IMG/VR virus record: IMGVR_UViG_3300034111_000709
Coordinates: 1 to 42,616 of that record
Reading direction: 5' to 3' (one strand)
DNA length: 42,616 bases
From: a virus
The notes under the pieces were generated by a model. That model saw only the letters and a program-made list of their open reading frames with translations. It ran no database searches and was not told the DNA's origin. The position numbers and the translations under genes were made by a program. Below are positions 15,935 to 24,937 of this stretch, in pieces. The first letter of the stretch is position 1. The number at the start of each line of letters is the position of its first letter.

Positions 15935-16386
15935 TGCAGATTGTCTGGGCGCAAGGCGCGGACAGCGAGTTCAATCACGCTTTGGCCGGCTGGCTGTCCG
16001 ATCAGATTTACGACGACGAGCGGCAGCTTAAAACGCCGAACCTGTGTTTCGGTGTGTTCAAGGGCCAGAAGCTTAAAGGCGCGGTGGCGTTCCACGATTG
16101 GAACCCGCGACATGGAACTATCGAGTTTTCAGCGGCAAGCCGTGACGAAAGCTGGCTTTCGCGAATGGTTATCCGTGAGATTGCCCGATACGCCTTCGAC
16201 GAGTTGGGGTGTCAGCTTCTGGTCACCCAGAACGATCCGGAAAACACCCGCGTTATTCGCATCATCAAGTCACTTGGCTTTGACCAAATCCTAATCCCGA
16301 ACCTACGGGGCAAGGGCAAGGCCGGCTCATTCATGACGCTGACGGTTGAGCAGCGCGACGCATCCAGATTTATCAGGAGTTCTTGA
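15934..16386 (+). CDS. GNAT-like acetyltransferase domain protein
   Basis: A 150-residue protein that reads as a GNAT fold. Strands FGVFKGQKLKGAVAFHDW, then TIEFSAASRDESWLSRMVIREIARYAFDELGC (the WLSR..I..IARYAFDELG helix) and LLVTQNDPENTRVIRIIKSLGFDQI, which is the typical motif A/B layout with NxxxxRVI...LGF. The classical Q/RxxGxG/A loop is poorly conserved, so catalysis is uncertain. Such genes recur between nozzle and ejection genes of podophages. The target is unknown: virion protein or host factor. Confidence 0.65.
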   Translation: MQIVWAQGADSEFNHALAGWLSDQIYDDERQLKTPNLCFGVFKGQKLKGAVAFHDWNPRHGTIEFSAASRDESWLSRMVIREIARYAFDELGCQLLVTQNDPENTRVIRIIKSLGFDQILIPNLRGKGKAGSFMTLTVEQRDASRFIRSS

Positions 16387-16387
16387 C

Positions 16388-17557
16388 ATGGGCGGCAGCA
16401 GTCCACCACCCCCGACACCTCCCAAGGAGACATCGGCGGCCCAGACCGGCGCGAATATCAGCACGGCCATTGCCAACAATTTTATGAGCAATGCGAACCT
16501 GATCGGCGCGGATGGTTCGACCCAGATGACGAACCAGACGGGGACATATACATTCACTGACCCCTACACCAATCAGTCCTATGACATCCCGACGTTTACC
16601 AGAACCGAAAGCCTGTCACCTGTTCGGCAGCAGACGCTTGCGCAAAACAATCAAGCGAACCTGAACCTTGCCACGCTCGGCGCGAACACGTCCCGCGACC
16701 TGATCGGCAACATGCAGAAGCAATTGACGGCGGCTGACCTCGGCCCGCGCCCTGAATTGGGCCAGCTTCGCACGAACTATGACACCGAGTTCACGGCAGA
16801 CCGGCAGCGCACGGAAGATGCCTTGTTCTCGCGCATCAACCCCAAGCTGCAACAAGACCGGGCAGCCCTTGAAACGCAATTGAGCAATCAGGGCATCAAG
16901 CTCGGTTCGTCTGGCTATGACCGGGCAATGTCCAACTTCGGGCAGCAGTCGAATGACGCTCGCATGGCTGCTATCCTGGCTTCGGGGCAGGAACAATCCC
17001 GCCTTGCGGATCTCGCCCGTCAGTCGGCTGGCTTCGGCAACGCTGCCCAGATGGACCAATACAACGCCGGCCTGTCGGGCAGGGCGCAGACCATGCAGGA
17101 AGCGTTCGCGCTTGATAACCAGCCCATCAACAAGGCGATGGCGCTGGCGTCTGGCACGCAGGTGGCGATGCCGCAGTTTCAAGCATTCAATTCGTCGCGC
17201 ATTCCAACGACTGACAACGCCGGCATCATCAACAACTACGATGCGCAGCAGTTCCAGCGCTGGCAGGCCGAAGAGCAGTCAAACCAGCGCATGCTTGGCG
17301 GGCTGATGGGCCTTGGTGGCTCGGCCTTGAGCCTGTTCCGGTTTTCGGACGAGCGGCTGAAAGAGGACATCGAGCCGGTCGGCACCCTCAAGGGCCACAA
17401 GCTTTACGAATACACCATGAAGGACAGCGGCGAAAAGCAGATCGGCGTCATGGCTCAAGAGGTGCGCAAAAAGCGCCCTGATGCAGTCAAGAAAGACCCC
17501 GAAAGCGGCTATCTCAAGGTCAACTACGGTGCCCTCTTCAACGCGGGGAAAAAGTGA
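16388..17557 (+). CDS. Virion protein with C-terminal peptidase S74 chaperone
   Basis: A 389-residue protein starting MGGSSPPPPTPP. This ATG follows the GNAT stop directly; an in-frame ATG 42 bases upstream would sit inside that gene. The middle is helical and Gln/Ala-rich (RQQTLAQNNQANLNL, RAALETQLSNQGIKLG). Residues 319-389 form an S74 intramolecular chaperone: FSDERLKEDI (Ser320, Lys325 as the candidate catalytic pair), then LYEYTMKDSG, IGVMAQEV and VNYGAL. In other phages this domain trimerises a fibre and cuts itself off before the Ser. The stop overlaps the next ATG by one base. Confidence 0.75.
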   Translation: MGGSSPPPPTPPKETSAAQTGANISTAIANNFMSNANLIGADGSTQMTNQTGTYTFTDPYTNQSYDIPTFTRTESLSPVRQQTLAQNNQANLNLATLGANTSRDLIGNMQKQLTAADLGPRPELGQLRTNYDTEFTADRQRTEDALFSRINPKLQQDRAALETQLSNQGIKLGSSGYDRAMSNFGQQSNDARMAAILASGQEQSRLADLARQSAGFGNAAQMDQYNAGLSGRAQTMQEAFALDNQPINKAMALASGTQVAMPQFQAFNSSRIPTTDNAGIINNYDAQQFQRWQAEEQSNQRMLGGLMGLGGSALSLFRFSDERLKEDIEPVGTLKGHKLYEYTMKDSGEKQIGVMAQEVRKKRPDAVKKDPESGYLKVNYGALFNAGKK

Positions 17558-20289
17558 TGGCCATCGGTTTCTTTGACGGCAACAAGGCCGACGCATCTCC
17601 CGAAAGCATCAAGCGCAAGCGTGCGATGATTGCTCGCCTTATGCAAACCGGTCGCGCTCCCCGTGACGTTGGCGAGGGCTTGAACGCCATCGGTCAAGGT
17701 TTGCAGGCTGCGGTGCTAGGCTCGCGTGCTGATGCCGCCGAACAGGCCAGCAACGCTTCCTCGGCTGAAGCCATGCGGGGCATCTACAGCGGCTTCGGCT
17801 CGCCCATGGCATCGGCTGGAAATCCGGTCGCGACGGGATCGGGCGCAACGCGGGTTGTCGCCGCGCCGGAACAGTTTGCGCAATTGTTCGCAGAGAATGA
17901 AGCCAAGCATAGCTTGCCGCAAGGCTATCTTGCGCGGGCAGCCCAGATTGAAAGCAATTTTAACCCGAGCGCCAAAAACCCCAATTCGTCGGCGGGCGGA
18001 ATATTCCAGTTTATCGATAGCACAGCACGGCAATATGGCTTGCGAAACAGGTTCGACCCCGTAGAGGCAACGGCGGCGGCGGCACGCTTGGCGGCAGATA
18101 ACCGTGATTTCCTTGCGCGTCGCCTTGGCCGTGAGCCGAGTGCTGGCGAGCTTTATCTTGCGCATCAGCAGGGCGCGGGCGGTGCGGCAAAGCTTCTGGC
18201 GAACCCCGACGCGCTTGCATCATCGGTTGTCGGCAATGCCGCAGCTCGCCTTAATCGAGGGGCAGGCATGACGGCTGGCGCATTCGCGAACCAGTGGATT
18301 AACAAATTCGGCACGCCGGTTGTGCGTCCCGGCCCCGGCGCTACACCGATGCCGCTTCAAACAGCATCAGCCGGCCCACAGTCCAACGATGCGCAGATGC
18401 AGGACGGCGCTGGCGAATTGCAGGCTGGCGGGTCTGGTCTGATGGCCGAACCCGCTGTCTATCGTGGCCAGCTTAACGATGTGCCATCTGGTGATTTGAT
18501 GCAGCGCGGCCCAATGCCGGCACTTCCACCGGGCTTTGATCTGTCAAGCTTGGTGATGCCTGCCGGTCAGCCTTCGGGCGCAATGGGGCAGGGCATCGCC
18601 GACAACGAAGAACAGACGCGCATCATGGAAGCGCAAATGGCGGCGGAACAGGGCCTGCCCTACGCCGGCAATGAACCCGGCCAGTTCAATAGCATGTTCT
18701 CGCCTGACCTTATGGGCGGCGGGCTTAACCCGTTTGTGCCTCGCGATATGGTCCAGCCAGAGGACGCCATCGCACAAGCCCCAGTCCCGATGCCGCCTCA
18801 AATGGATCGCGCAACCTTCGATCAGGTGACAGCCGGCCTTCCACAACGCGCACCGGCTTTTGCAGGGCAGGGCCTTGCGCCATCATGGGCGGGTGACCCC
18901 GACAAGCTAGCTCCAGGTGCCGAACAAGCGTCTTTCGTTATCCCTGCACGCGACACGGTGGCACTGCCAGCCGCGAACAACCGGCCTCCACAATCCCCAT
19001 TCGTGCCACCAGCCATGCGCGCACCTTTGCCGGTTGACATGGGCGGCGAGAACAGCGGCGGCAGTGCGATGCAGTTCATCGAAAGCGAATTTGCACGCCG
19101 GGAGGGCAGGCCAGACCCACGGTCAGCTATCGGCGCACCTCCAGCGCAGATATACAACGCATTCGTTCAACAGCCCACACAAGCCCCACAGATGCCCGCT
19201 GGCGGCGGTTCTGTTCAAGGTGTATCGCAGGGCGATACAATGGCGAGCGGCGCTGCACAGGCCCCGGCACAGGCTAGCAGCCGGATTGCCGAACTTGCAT
19301 CAATTGCAGGCAATCCCATGGTTCGCCCTGAAGTCCGTCAGCTAGCCATGGCGGAAATCCAGACGGAACGTGCAAGGGCGCTGGCGGATGCAGACCGGGC
19401 GCGGACTGAAGCCCAGAACCGTCGGACAGCGCGTGACCTTGGCATTCCTGAAAGCCTCGGTGGCGTTGGCCCGGTTGTCACGGCGCGCGCTCAACAGATG
19501 TTCGGCAACAAAACTGAGAACATTCCGGCGACCGTTGCAGCGCGTGAAGCCGAGGGGCGGCGCTTGGGCTTGCAGGGTTCGGCATTGCAGAATTTTGCGC
19601 TAACCGGGCAAATGCCAGTTGCCAGCCAAGACAACTTGGACGCGCAAGTTGCTGCCAGAAAGAGAGTTGCCGAACAAAACGGACTGAAGCCCGGCGACCC
19701 GCGCTATGAGGCCTATGTCTTGACTGGCAACATGCCGCGCCCAAACGACGCGCCACTTAGCGTATCTGATAGGAAGATCATTGTTGATGCAGAAGATTCA
19801 ATTATAAATTTTGATAACACCATTTCAATTTTGGCGCGGGCCAAAGAGCTAAACCCGAAAGCGTATAGCGGTCTTGGCGCTGGTTTGGCTGGCAAAATCG
19901 GAACATCTGGTTTGCCGGGTGCAAATCTGGCGTTTGACCCCGAAAGAGCCAAGGCCAGCCGCGAGTTCAACCAGCTTATGAGCGGGCAGGCGATTGAGCA
20001 GATGGCTCAAACCCTGAAGGGCGCGACGACTGAATTTGAATTGAAGCAGTTCGTTGAAATCCTCGGCGACCCATCAACCCCGCCCGACATTCGCGACCGC
20101 ACGATTGACCGCATGATGACGCTCGCACAGCGCCAGCGTAATCTTGCAGAAACTCGTTTCCGAGAAATTCGTTCAAGAGATTATTTTAAACCAGATAACC
20201 AGCGCGGTCAGCCATCCGGGCAGACCAACGCACCGGCTCAGGGCAGCAAGGTTCTCCGATACAACCCCAAGACGGGAGCGCTTGAATGA
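17557..20289 (+). CDS. Internal virion protein with lytic transglycosylase domain
   Basis: A 910-residue protein. Residues about 105-220 form an SLT-type lytic transglycosylase: catalytic Glu132 in AQIESNFNP, then SSAGGIFQFIDSTARQYG and ELYLAHQQGAGGA, the usual E-S, GxxQF and AYNAG-like blocks. The remainder is Ala/Pro/Gln-rich and disordered-looking (about 230-560), followed by helices (570-870). Phages with short tails inject such proteins so that the peptidoglycan is opened for DNA entry. The ATG at 17557 overlaps the previous stop; a GTG three bases upstream is the alternative. The stop overlaps the next ejection gene by four bases. Confidence 0.85.
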   Translation: MAIGFFDGNKADASPESIKRKRAMIARLMQTGRAPRDVGEGLNAIGQGLQAAVLGSRADAAEQASNASSAEAMRGIYSGFGSPMASAGNPVATGSGATRVVAAPEQFAQLFAENEAKHSLPQGYLARAAQIESNFNPSAKNPNSSAGGIFQFIDSTARQYGLRNRFDPVEATAAAARLAADNRDFLARRLGREPSAGELYLAHQQGAGGAAKLLANPDALASSVVGNAAARLNRGAGMTAGAFANQWINKFGTPVVRPGPGATPMPLQTASAGPQSNDAQMQDGAGELQAGGSGLMAEPAVYRGQLNDVPSGDLMQRGPMPALPPGFDLSSLVMPAGQPSGAMGQGIADNEEQTRIMEAQMAAEQGLPYAGNEPGQFNSMFSPDLMGGGLNPFVPRDMVQPEDAIAQAPVPMPPQMDRATFDQVTAGLPQRAPAFAGQGLAPSWAGDPDKLAPGAEQASFVIPARDTVALPAANNRPPQSPFVPPAMRAPLPVDMGGENSGGSAMQFIESEFARREGRPDPRSAIGAPPAQIYNAFVQQPTQAPQMPAGGGSVQGVSQGDTMASGAAQAPAQASSRIAELASIAGNPMVRPEVRQLAMAEIQTERARALADADRARTEAQNRRTARDLGIPESLGGVGPVVTARAQQMFGNKTENIPATVAAREAEGRRLGLQGSALQNFALTGQMPVASQDNLDAQVAARKRVAEQNGLKPGDPRYEAYVLTGNMPRPNDAPLSVSDRKIIVDAEDSIINFDNTISILARAKELNPKAYSGLGAGLAGKIGTSGLPGANLAFDPERAKASREFNQLMSGQAIEQMAQTLKGATTEFELKQFVEILGDPSTPPDIRDRTIDRMMTLAQRQRNLAETRFREIRSRDYFKPDNQRGQPSGQTNAPAQGSKVLRYNPKTGALE

Positions 20290-22370
20290 TCCGCGTCCAA
20301 GGCCCAGACGGGTTTTCAATCGAGTTCCCTGCCGACACGTCGCAAGACGTAATCCGCAATGTCATGTCGCAACGATATGGCGCGCCGGAAGCCAAGCAAG
20401 ACCCTGCGATGGCGTTGCCGTCTGACACGTCACTTGCGGCTGACCCAATCCGCGCTCAGGTTGACCGTGAACGCGCCGAAAGCCTGTTTAATAACCCACA
20501 GAGCTTTAACCGCTCGCGAACTGGCATTGCACGCCAGATCCTGCAAGGCGCAACCATGGGCGCAGCGGATGAGGTTCTTGCAGCGGCAACAACGCCATTT
20601 GAGATGATTAAGCGCGGCACGTTCAACCCAATCAAGGGCTATGAATATGCCAAGGCGGCAGAGGATGCGAGTCTTGAGGATGCGCGGGAACGCGGCGGCG
20701 TAACTGGTATGATTGCAGAGGCCATCGGTGGTGCTGGCTCTGGCATGGGCATCGCTAAAGCAATTCAAGCGGCACCGGCTGCGGTGTCTGGCGCGGGCAA
20801 GCTGGCGCAAACCTTGCTCGGCGGACTTCGCAGCACCGGCAATGTCGGAACCCGTGTTGGAACTGCTATCGGCTCCGGCGCTCTTTATGGCGGCCTTACC
20901 GGATTTAATGAAGGCTCAGGCGCAAGCCGGTTGTCCGGCGCTGGCACTGGCGCGCTTGTGGGCGGCGCATTAGGTGGCACTTTGCAGGGCGTCGGCGAAC
21001 TGGCCAAGCCAACGCTCGGGTGGGTGTCGGCATCCATGGACCCGAAAGGCTTTGCCCAACGCCAGCTTGCACGCGGCATTTCCGAAAGCGGCAAGGATGC
21101 ACGCGACATTGTGCGTGAGGTTGCCGAAGGGCAGCAGGCCGGTCAGCCGTTCGCGGTTGCTGATGCAATGGGCAAGGCTGGACAGAAGCAGCTTTCTGTT
21201 GTGGTGCGCAATCCAGGTGAAGGCAGCACAATGGCAACGGACTTTCTGGATGCCAGACAAGGGGCGCAGGGACGGCGGCTGCAATCATTCATTGCCGAAG
21301 GTCTGGACGCACCGCAAACAGCGCAACAGGCGCGGGCAGCGCAAACAGCGGCGAGAAATGCGGCGGCTGATGTCAATTACGCTGCGGCGCGTGGAAGTGC
21401 CGGGACGGTTGACCCATCCAAGGCTATTGCGGCGGCTGATGATTTCTTGCAGCCGGGTGCAATGCGCCTTATGTCGCCACAATCCGGCATTGCTGATGAC
21501 AGCGTCAGTTCGCTTGTGGGGCGTGCGCGCTCTTATTTAACGGATGGCAATTCCGTATTGAGCGATTTCAATTCGGCTCTTCGCGTCAAGGTCGATCTGG
21601 ACGGCATGATTGATAACGCCCGACCGGCAGCGCAGTCGAAATTGATCCCCATTCGCAACGCGCTTGATGATGCTCTTGCAGCGGCATCAAAGCCATATGC
21701 CAACGCCAGAAACACATTCCGCGAGCAGTCAAAGGCCCTTGATGCGCTCGACACCGGGCGCACGATGGCGACACGCGGTCGGTCAGAGGATACCATTCCA
21801 ACATTCCAAGGCATGACGGCACCAGAACAGGCCTCGGCCCGCATCGGCTATGCAGACCCCTTGATTGAGAAAATTCAAGGCGCACGAATGGGGACCAACA
21901 AAGCAGCCGACTTTACCGCCATGGGCGTTGGTGACGAACTAAGGGCCTTTGCCGCGCCGGGAAGGGCAGACCCTTTGATGTCCCGCATTGGTCGTGAGAA
22001 CACAATGTTCGACACGCGGGCGCGGGCCATGGGCGGATCACAGACGGCTGACAATCAGTCCGACAATATGGCGATGGCGGTTAACCCTGAAATTGTCAGC
22101 AATCTGTTGTCTGGCAACTGGATCTCGGCAGCACGAAACATCGTTTCCCGAGCTGGAGACAACCTCGGCGGCAATACAGCTCAGGTTCGCAAAGAGCTTG
22201 CCCAAATGCTGCTCAAGACCGGCGACGCCAAAGACCTGCCGAAACAGATCGTTGATGCAGTCATTGCGGAACAAAAGCGCAGGCAGGTTTCAGGCGCGGC
22301 CTTCCGTGGCCTGTTCGCAGGTGGCGGCGGTGCAGCCGGCAACGTCTCAGGCAGTCAGCCTAGAAAGTAA
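20286..22370 (+). CDS. Large internal virion / ejection protein
   Basis: A 694-residue protein opening with IRVQGPDGFSIEFPADTSQDVIRNVMSQRYG, a small beta-alpha module found at the start of many alphaproteobacterial phage virion proteins. Residues about 135-250 are very rich in Gly/Ala (GGAGSGMGIAK, VGTAIGSGALYGGLTGF, GALVGGALGGTLQG) with glycine-zipper spacing, which suggests membrane insertion during DNA delivery. The rest is helical and Ala/Arg-rich. It is the last gene before the strong terminator at 22523. An ejection-channel role is inferred from gene order and composition. Confidence 0.75.
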   Translation: MIRVQGPDGFSIEFPADTSQDVIRNVMSQRYGAPEAKQDPAMALPSDTSLAADPIRAQVDRERAESLFNNPQSFNRSRTGIARQILQGATMGAADEVLAAATTPFEMIKRGTFNPIKGYEYAKAAEDASLEDARERGGVTGMIAEAIGGAGSGMGIAKAIQAAPAAVSGAGKLAQTLLGGLRSTGNVGTRVGTAIGSGALYGGLTGFNEGSGASRLSGAGTGALVGGALGGTLQGVGELAKPTLGWVSASMDPKGFAQRQLARGISESGKDARDIVREVAEGQQAGQPFAVADAMGKAGQKQLSVVVRNPGEGSTMATDFLDARQGAQGRRLQSFIAEGLDAPQTAQQARAAQTAARNAAADVNYAAARGSAGTVDPSKAIAAADDFLQPGAMRLMSPQSGIADDSVSSLVGRARSYLTDGNSVLSDFNSALRVKVDLDGMIDNARPAAQSKLIPIRNALDDALAAASKPYANARNTFREQSKALDALDTGRTMATRGRSEDTIPTFQGMTAPEQASARIGYADPLIEKIQGARMGTNKAADFTAMGVGDELRAFAAPGRADPLMSRIGRENTMFDTRARAMGGSQTADNQSDNMAMAVNPEIVSNLLSGNWISAARNIVSRAGDNLGGNTAQVRKELAQMLLKTGDAKDLPKQIVDAVIAEQKRRQVSGAAFRGLFAGGGGAAGNVSGSQPRK

Positions 22371-22510
22371 CGGATAACCAGAAACCCGAAAACCCACGCG
22401 GCAAGATACGCTAACGCGGGTTTCCATCCTTCGCCCCAGAACGGCACTTTCGCCCGTTCGGCAACCTCTTTCGTGACGCGATACTCTCTCGGGTCAAGAT
22501 CAATCTGCAT
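22355..22510 (-). CDS. Small membrane protein, minus strand
   Basis: A 51-residue ORF starting MQIDLDPREYRVTKEVAERA. A single predicted membrane helix occupies about residues 32-49 (ALAYLAAWVFGFLVIRYF). It runs against the surrounding plus-strand genes and overlaps the end of the ejection gene by 16 bases. A GAGGT site lies only three bases from the ATG, closer than usual. The codon pattern and complete TM segment argue for a real gene in an otherwise empty gap. It could be a holin-like or superinfection-exclusion factor, which is a guess. Confidence 0.5.
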   Translation of the reverse strand: MQIDLDPREYRVTKEVAERAKVPFWGEGWKPALAYLAAWVFGFLVIRYFLG

Positions 22511-22522
22511 CAGACCTCACAG

Positions 22523-22546
22523 CCCGCCCTAACCGGCGGGTTTTTT
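22523..22546 (+). terminator. Strong rho-independent terminator of the late operon
   Basis: Stem CCCGCC (22523-22528) with GGCGGG (22535-22540), six-base loop, followed by six Ts (22541-22546). It lies 150 bases after the last ejection gene and just before the ribosome binding site of the tail fibre gene. Confidence 0.85.
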
Positions 22547-22563
22547 CGTTGAAAGGACACCCC

Positions 22564-23376
22564 ATGCCTCGAAGCGGCGGCGGTATATATAGCAAGGGCT
22601 CACCCAGCGTTGTCTCTGGAACAACCATCCAGAGCGCGGCTTATAACACCACGATAGACGATCTTGTGACGGATGCCAATGCAGCCCGTCCTATCTCGGC
22701 TGGTGGCACTGGTGCGGCCAATGCGGCGGATGCGAGGACCAACCTCGGCATCAGCGCGACGAATACGCCATTTACCCCGGCTGGCAACATCGCGGCGACG
22801 AACACTCAATCTGCTATTGTTGAACTGGACACCGAAAAGGCGGCGCTTGCTGGTTCATCGGCTCAGGCGTTTTCAGTCGCAGCGGCCACGGTTGCTGACC
22901 ACGCGGTGAGCCGGTCCTTCGGTGATGGCCGTTACAGAGCTATTTCATACACGACAAGCAATTCAAGTTATTTGTCAAACTCGGTCGCCGGAGCTTTTGG
23001 CAATAACATCATGCAAAATACGGAAGGCGCTGAATATCTCAGCCTTGCCATCACGCCACGAGCAACAACCAATCGACTGATTATCACAGCGGTTGTGCAT
23101 TGCTGCCCATCCGCATCTGCCTCGGTCCAGATTGGCTTGTTTCAAGACGCCACTGCTGCGGCTCTTACGCAATCAAATAACTCAATCGGAATTGCTGACG
23201 CGCTTATTCCGGTAATTTTAGAGCATGAGATGGCTGCCGGCACAACCAGCGCAACAACCTTTAAAATTCGAGGCGCGGCGAATTCTGGAAGTTTTGTTTT
23301 AAATGGCATTTCTGGCGGCGGGCGTGGCGGCGGGCGTCTTATTTCGCGACTGACAATCATTGAGGTTCCAGCATGA
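22564..23376 (+). CDS. Tail fibre protein
   Basis: A 270-residue protein. The ATG at 22564 was chosen for its GAAAGGA ribosome binding site; an in-frame ATG 15 bases earlier lies in the terminator tail. The N-terminus (RSGGGIYSKGSPSVVSGTTIQSAAYNTTIDDLVTDAN) is the conserved virion-attachment module of many phage fibres. It is followed by an ARPISAGGTGAANAADARTNLGI repeat unit that is common in fibres of lambda-like and alphaproteobacterial phages. The C-terminal ~150 residues are a beta-rich tip ending in a Gly-rich stretch (GISGGGRGGGRLIS) near the C-terminus. Receptor recognition is likely. Confidence 0.8.
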   Translation: MPRSGGGIYSKGSPSVVSGTTIQSAAYNTTIDDLVTDANAARPISAGGTGAANAADARTNLGISATNTPFTPAGNIAATNTQSAIVELDTEKAALAGSSAQAFSVAAATVADHAVSRSFGDGRYRAISYTTSNSSYLSNSVAGAFGNNIMQNTEGAEYLSLAITPRATTNRLIITAVVHCCPSASASVQIGLFQDATAAALTQSNNSIGIADALIPVILEHEMAAGTTSATTFKIRGAANSGSFVLNGISGGGRGGGRLISRLTIIEVPA

Positions 23377-23858
23377 CAACCCAAGGCCCACCACGGCCTA
23401 TGCAATGGTCTCGGTTGTCTGAAATCTATGTCGTAAACGGTCCCGCCAGACTTTACGCCAACAATGCCATTTACGCGATGATTGGCACGCAACCTCCATC
23501 CGGCACATTTCAGCCGAATACTTGGCACACTATCGACCTAAAACCATTTGGCGTCGGCGCTGATGCAAAAGCCGCCTTTTTAAGTGGGCTTTTGATTATC
23601 ACGCAGGGGACGACACCCTGCACAGCCGACATGCAAATTGTTTTTCGCGCTCCCGGCGACACGACAACGGACATCAACCGCCTGATGGGACAAGTTACCG
23701 AAGCCCATGCCGGAGGCGGGCAACGCTCCGGCTTCGCGTCTTGGGTTCCACTTTCTGACGGATGCGCGGAAATGGGGTTTCGGCTGTCAACTCCGGCGCA
23801 GTGGCCTCAATGGCCAGCTTACGGAGTAAATTTATCCGTGCAGATGTGGGGGCGCTGA
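23373..23858 (+). CDS. Fibre-associated hypothetical protein
   Basis: A 161-residue, probably beta-sandwich protein (TWHTIDLKPFGVGADAKAAFLSGLLIITQG, ASWVPLSDGCAEMGFRLS). It overlaps the tail fibre stop (ATGA), so the two are coupled. The sequence reads like a fibre tip or cap protein with paired strands and short loops, but I do not recognise a family. It has no signal peptide and no membrane segment. Base composition in this gene and the fibre before it is a little less GC-rich than in the capsid genes. Confidence 0.65.
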   Translation: MTTQGPPRPMQWSRLSEIYVVNGPARLYANNAIYAMIGTQPPSGTFQPNTWHTIDLKPFGVGADAKAAFLSGLLIITQGTTPCTADMQIVFRAPGDTTTDINRLMGQVTEAHAGGGQRSGFASWVPLSDGCAEMGFRLSTPAQWPQWPAYGVNLSVQMWGR

Positions 23859-23861
23859 CGC

Positions 23862-23996
23862 ATGAAAACAACTTACAAAAGCGTTGCAATCATCGGCCTG
23901 CTTGCCGTCATCCTCGCCGGTTGTGCAGCGCCACGGCACAACACGAACTGGGGCGCAATTTCCCACGAAGTCGGTCGCAGCATTAACCAGAGGTGA
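23862..23996 (+). CDS. Small lipoprotein upstream of endolysin
   Basis: A 44-residue protein: positive start (MKTTYKS), hydrophobic core VAIIGLLAVILAGC ending in a clear lipobox (LAGC, Cys21), then a short polar tail (RHNTNWGAISHEVGRSINQR). After signal peptidase II processing only about 24 residues would remain on the membrane. It starts three bases after the previous stop and precedes the endolysin ATG by three bases. It may be an entericidin-like toxin, a short outer-membrane spanin or an exclusion lipoprotein. The canonical Rz1-like gene lies further downstream. Confidence 0.7.
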   Translation: MKTTYKSVAIIGLLAVILAGCAAPRHNTNWGAISHEVGRSINQR

Positions 23997-23999
23997 CGC

Positions 24000-24674
24000 A
24001 TGAAAACCGCATGGAAGCTGGATCATTCATCCAACAATAAGCTGCAAGGCGTCCACCTGGCGCTTGTCGGCGTTGTCGAACGTGCAGCCCGTGAAGGCGC
24101 ACCCCGGTTCCGCGTTATCGAAGGCACACGCACCATGGCTCGGCAGCGCGAACTTGTGAAGCGTGGCGCATCCAAGACGCTGAACTCACGCCACCTGACA
24201 GGCCACGCGGTTGACATCGTGCCGGTGGATGCTTCCGGCAATGTGTCATGGGATTGGCCGCTGTATTATCCCCTCGCGAGGGCCATCAAGAGCGCTGCAC
24301 AGGCCGAAGGCGTGCCAATCGAGTGGGGCGGAGACTGGCGAAAATTCAGAGACGGCCCGCACTGGCAGCTTCCTTGGGCCAGCTTTCCGGCAAAGAATAT
24401 CCCGCCCGAGGCTGCGGCGGAAGAACCCATCACCGAACGCAAGGTCACGGACCTGTCACGGTCCCGCACGATGGCCGGTGGTGCCGTGTCCCTGATGGGT
24501 GGCGCGGCGGTGGCCGTCTCCGAAACCCGCACGGCACTGGAGCAGGCATCCGGTCCACTTAGCACCGGCTCGGTTCTAGGCATCGTCATCGGTGTGCTGA
24601 TCTTCGCAGGTGCGGCGCTGGCCATTTATGCCCGATGGGATGACGCTCGCGGACCACAAGGCGGTGACGAATGA
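24000..24674 (+). CDS. Endolysin, M15-type L-Ala-D-Glu/D-Ala peptidase with membrane anchor
   Basis: A 224-residue protein. The catalytic domain spans residues 1-130 with zinc-peptidase motif S63-x-H65-x-x-G68-x-A70-x-D72 (SRHLTGHAVD), a Glu in VPIEWGGDW (about 108) and the last ligand His121 in HWQ, as in T5-type endolysins. No N-terminal signal is present, but residues about 190-212 form a C-terminal membrane helix (GSVLGIVIGVLIFAGAALAIYA), giving a tail-anchored enzyme. It cuts peptide crosslinks or stems of peptidoglycan. Its stop overlaps the Rz-like ATG as ATGA. Confidence 0.88.
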   Translation: MKTAWKLDHSSNNKLQGVHLALVGVVERAAREGAPRFRVIEGTRTMARQRELVKRGASKTLNSRHLTGHAVDIVPVDASGNVSWDWPLYYPLARAIKSAAQAEGVPIEWGGDWRKFRDGPHWQLPWASFPAKNIPPEAAAEEPITERKVTDLSRSRTMAGGAVSLMGGAAVAVSETRTALEQASGPLSTGSVLGIVIGVLIFAGAALAIYARWDDARGPQGGDE

Positions 24675-24937
24675 TGCCCCTTTCGCTTTTACGTGCCGTC
24701 CCGCTCACAGCGTGGCTTGTGGCCGGCGTTCTTGTCGCTGCGGGCCTGTACCACTGGCGCGCGACGAATGCCGCCTATGAGGCTGGAAAAGCCGAGGCAA
24801 TCAAAACAATCACAGACGCAAACCAGAAGGCAAAGGACAAGGCCGATGCAGGCATCCAGAATGTTGACGATTGCTTTGCCGCTGGCGGCGATTGGAGCCG
24901 CGCTCGGGGCGTGTGCATCCTCAGTCCCGGTAAGTAA
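24671..24937 (+). CDS. Rz-like inner-membrane spanin candidate
   Basis: An 88-residue protein. Residues about 10-27 are a membrane helix (VPLTAWLVAGVLVAAGLY). Charged helix follows (AAYEAGKAEAIKTITDANQKAKDKADAG), then a short tail with two cysteines (DDCFAAGG, ARGVCIL). The periplasmic part is short for an Rz protein, but the gene hosts a nested lipoprotein gene in the +1 frame, the hallmark of Rz/Rz1 pairs. It probably joins outer-membrane disruption at lysis. Confidence 0.65.
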   Translation: MMPLSLLRAVPLTAWLVAGVLVAAGLYHWRATNAAYEAGKAEAIKTITDANQKAKDKADAGIQNVDDCFAAGGDWSRARGVCILSPGK

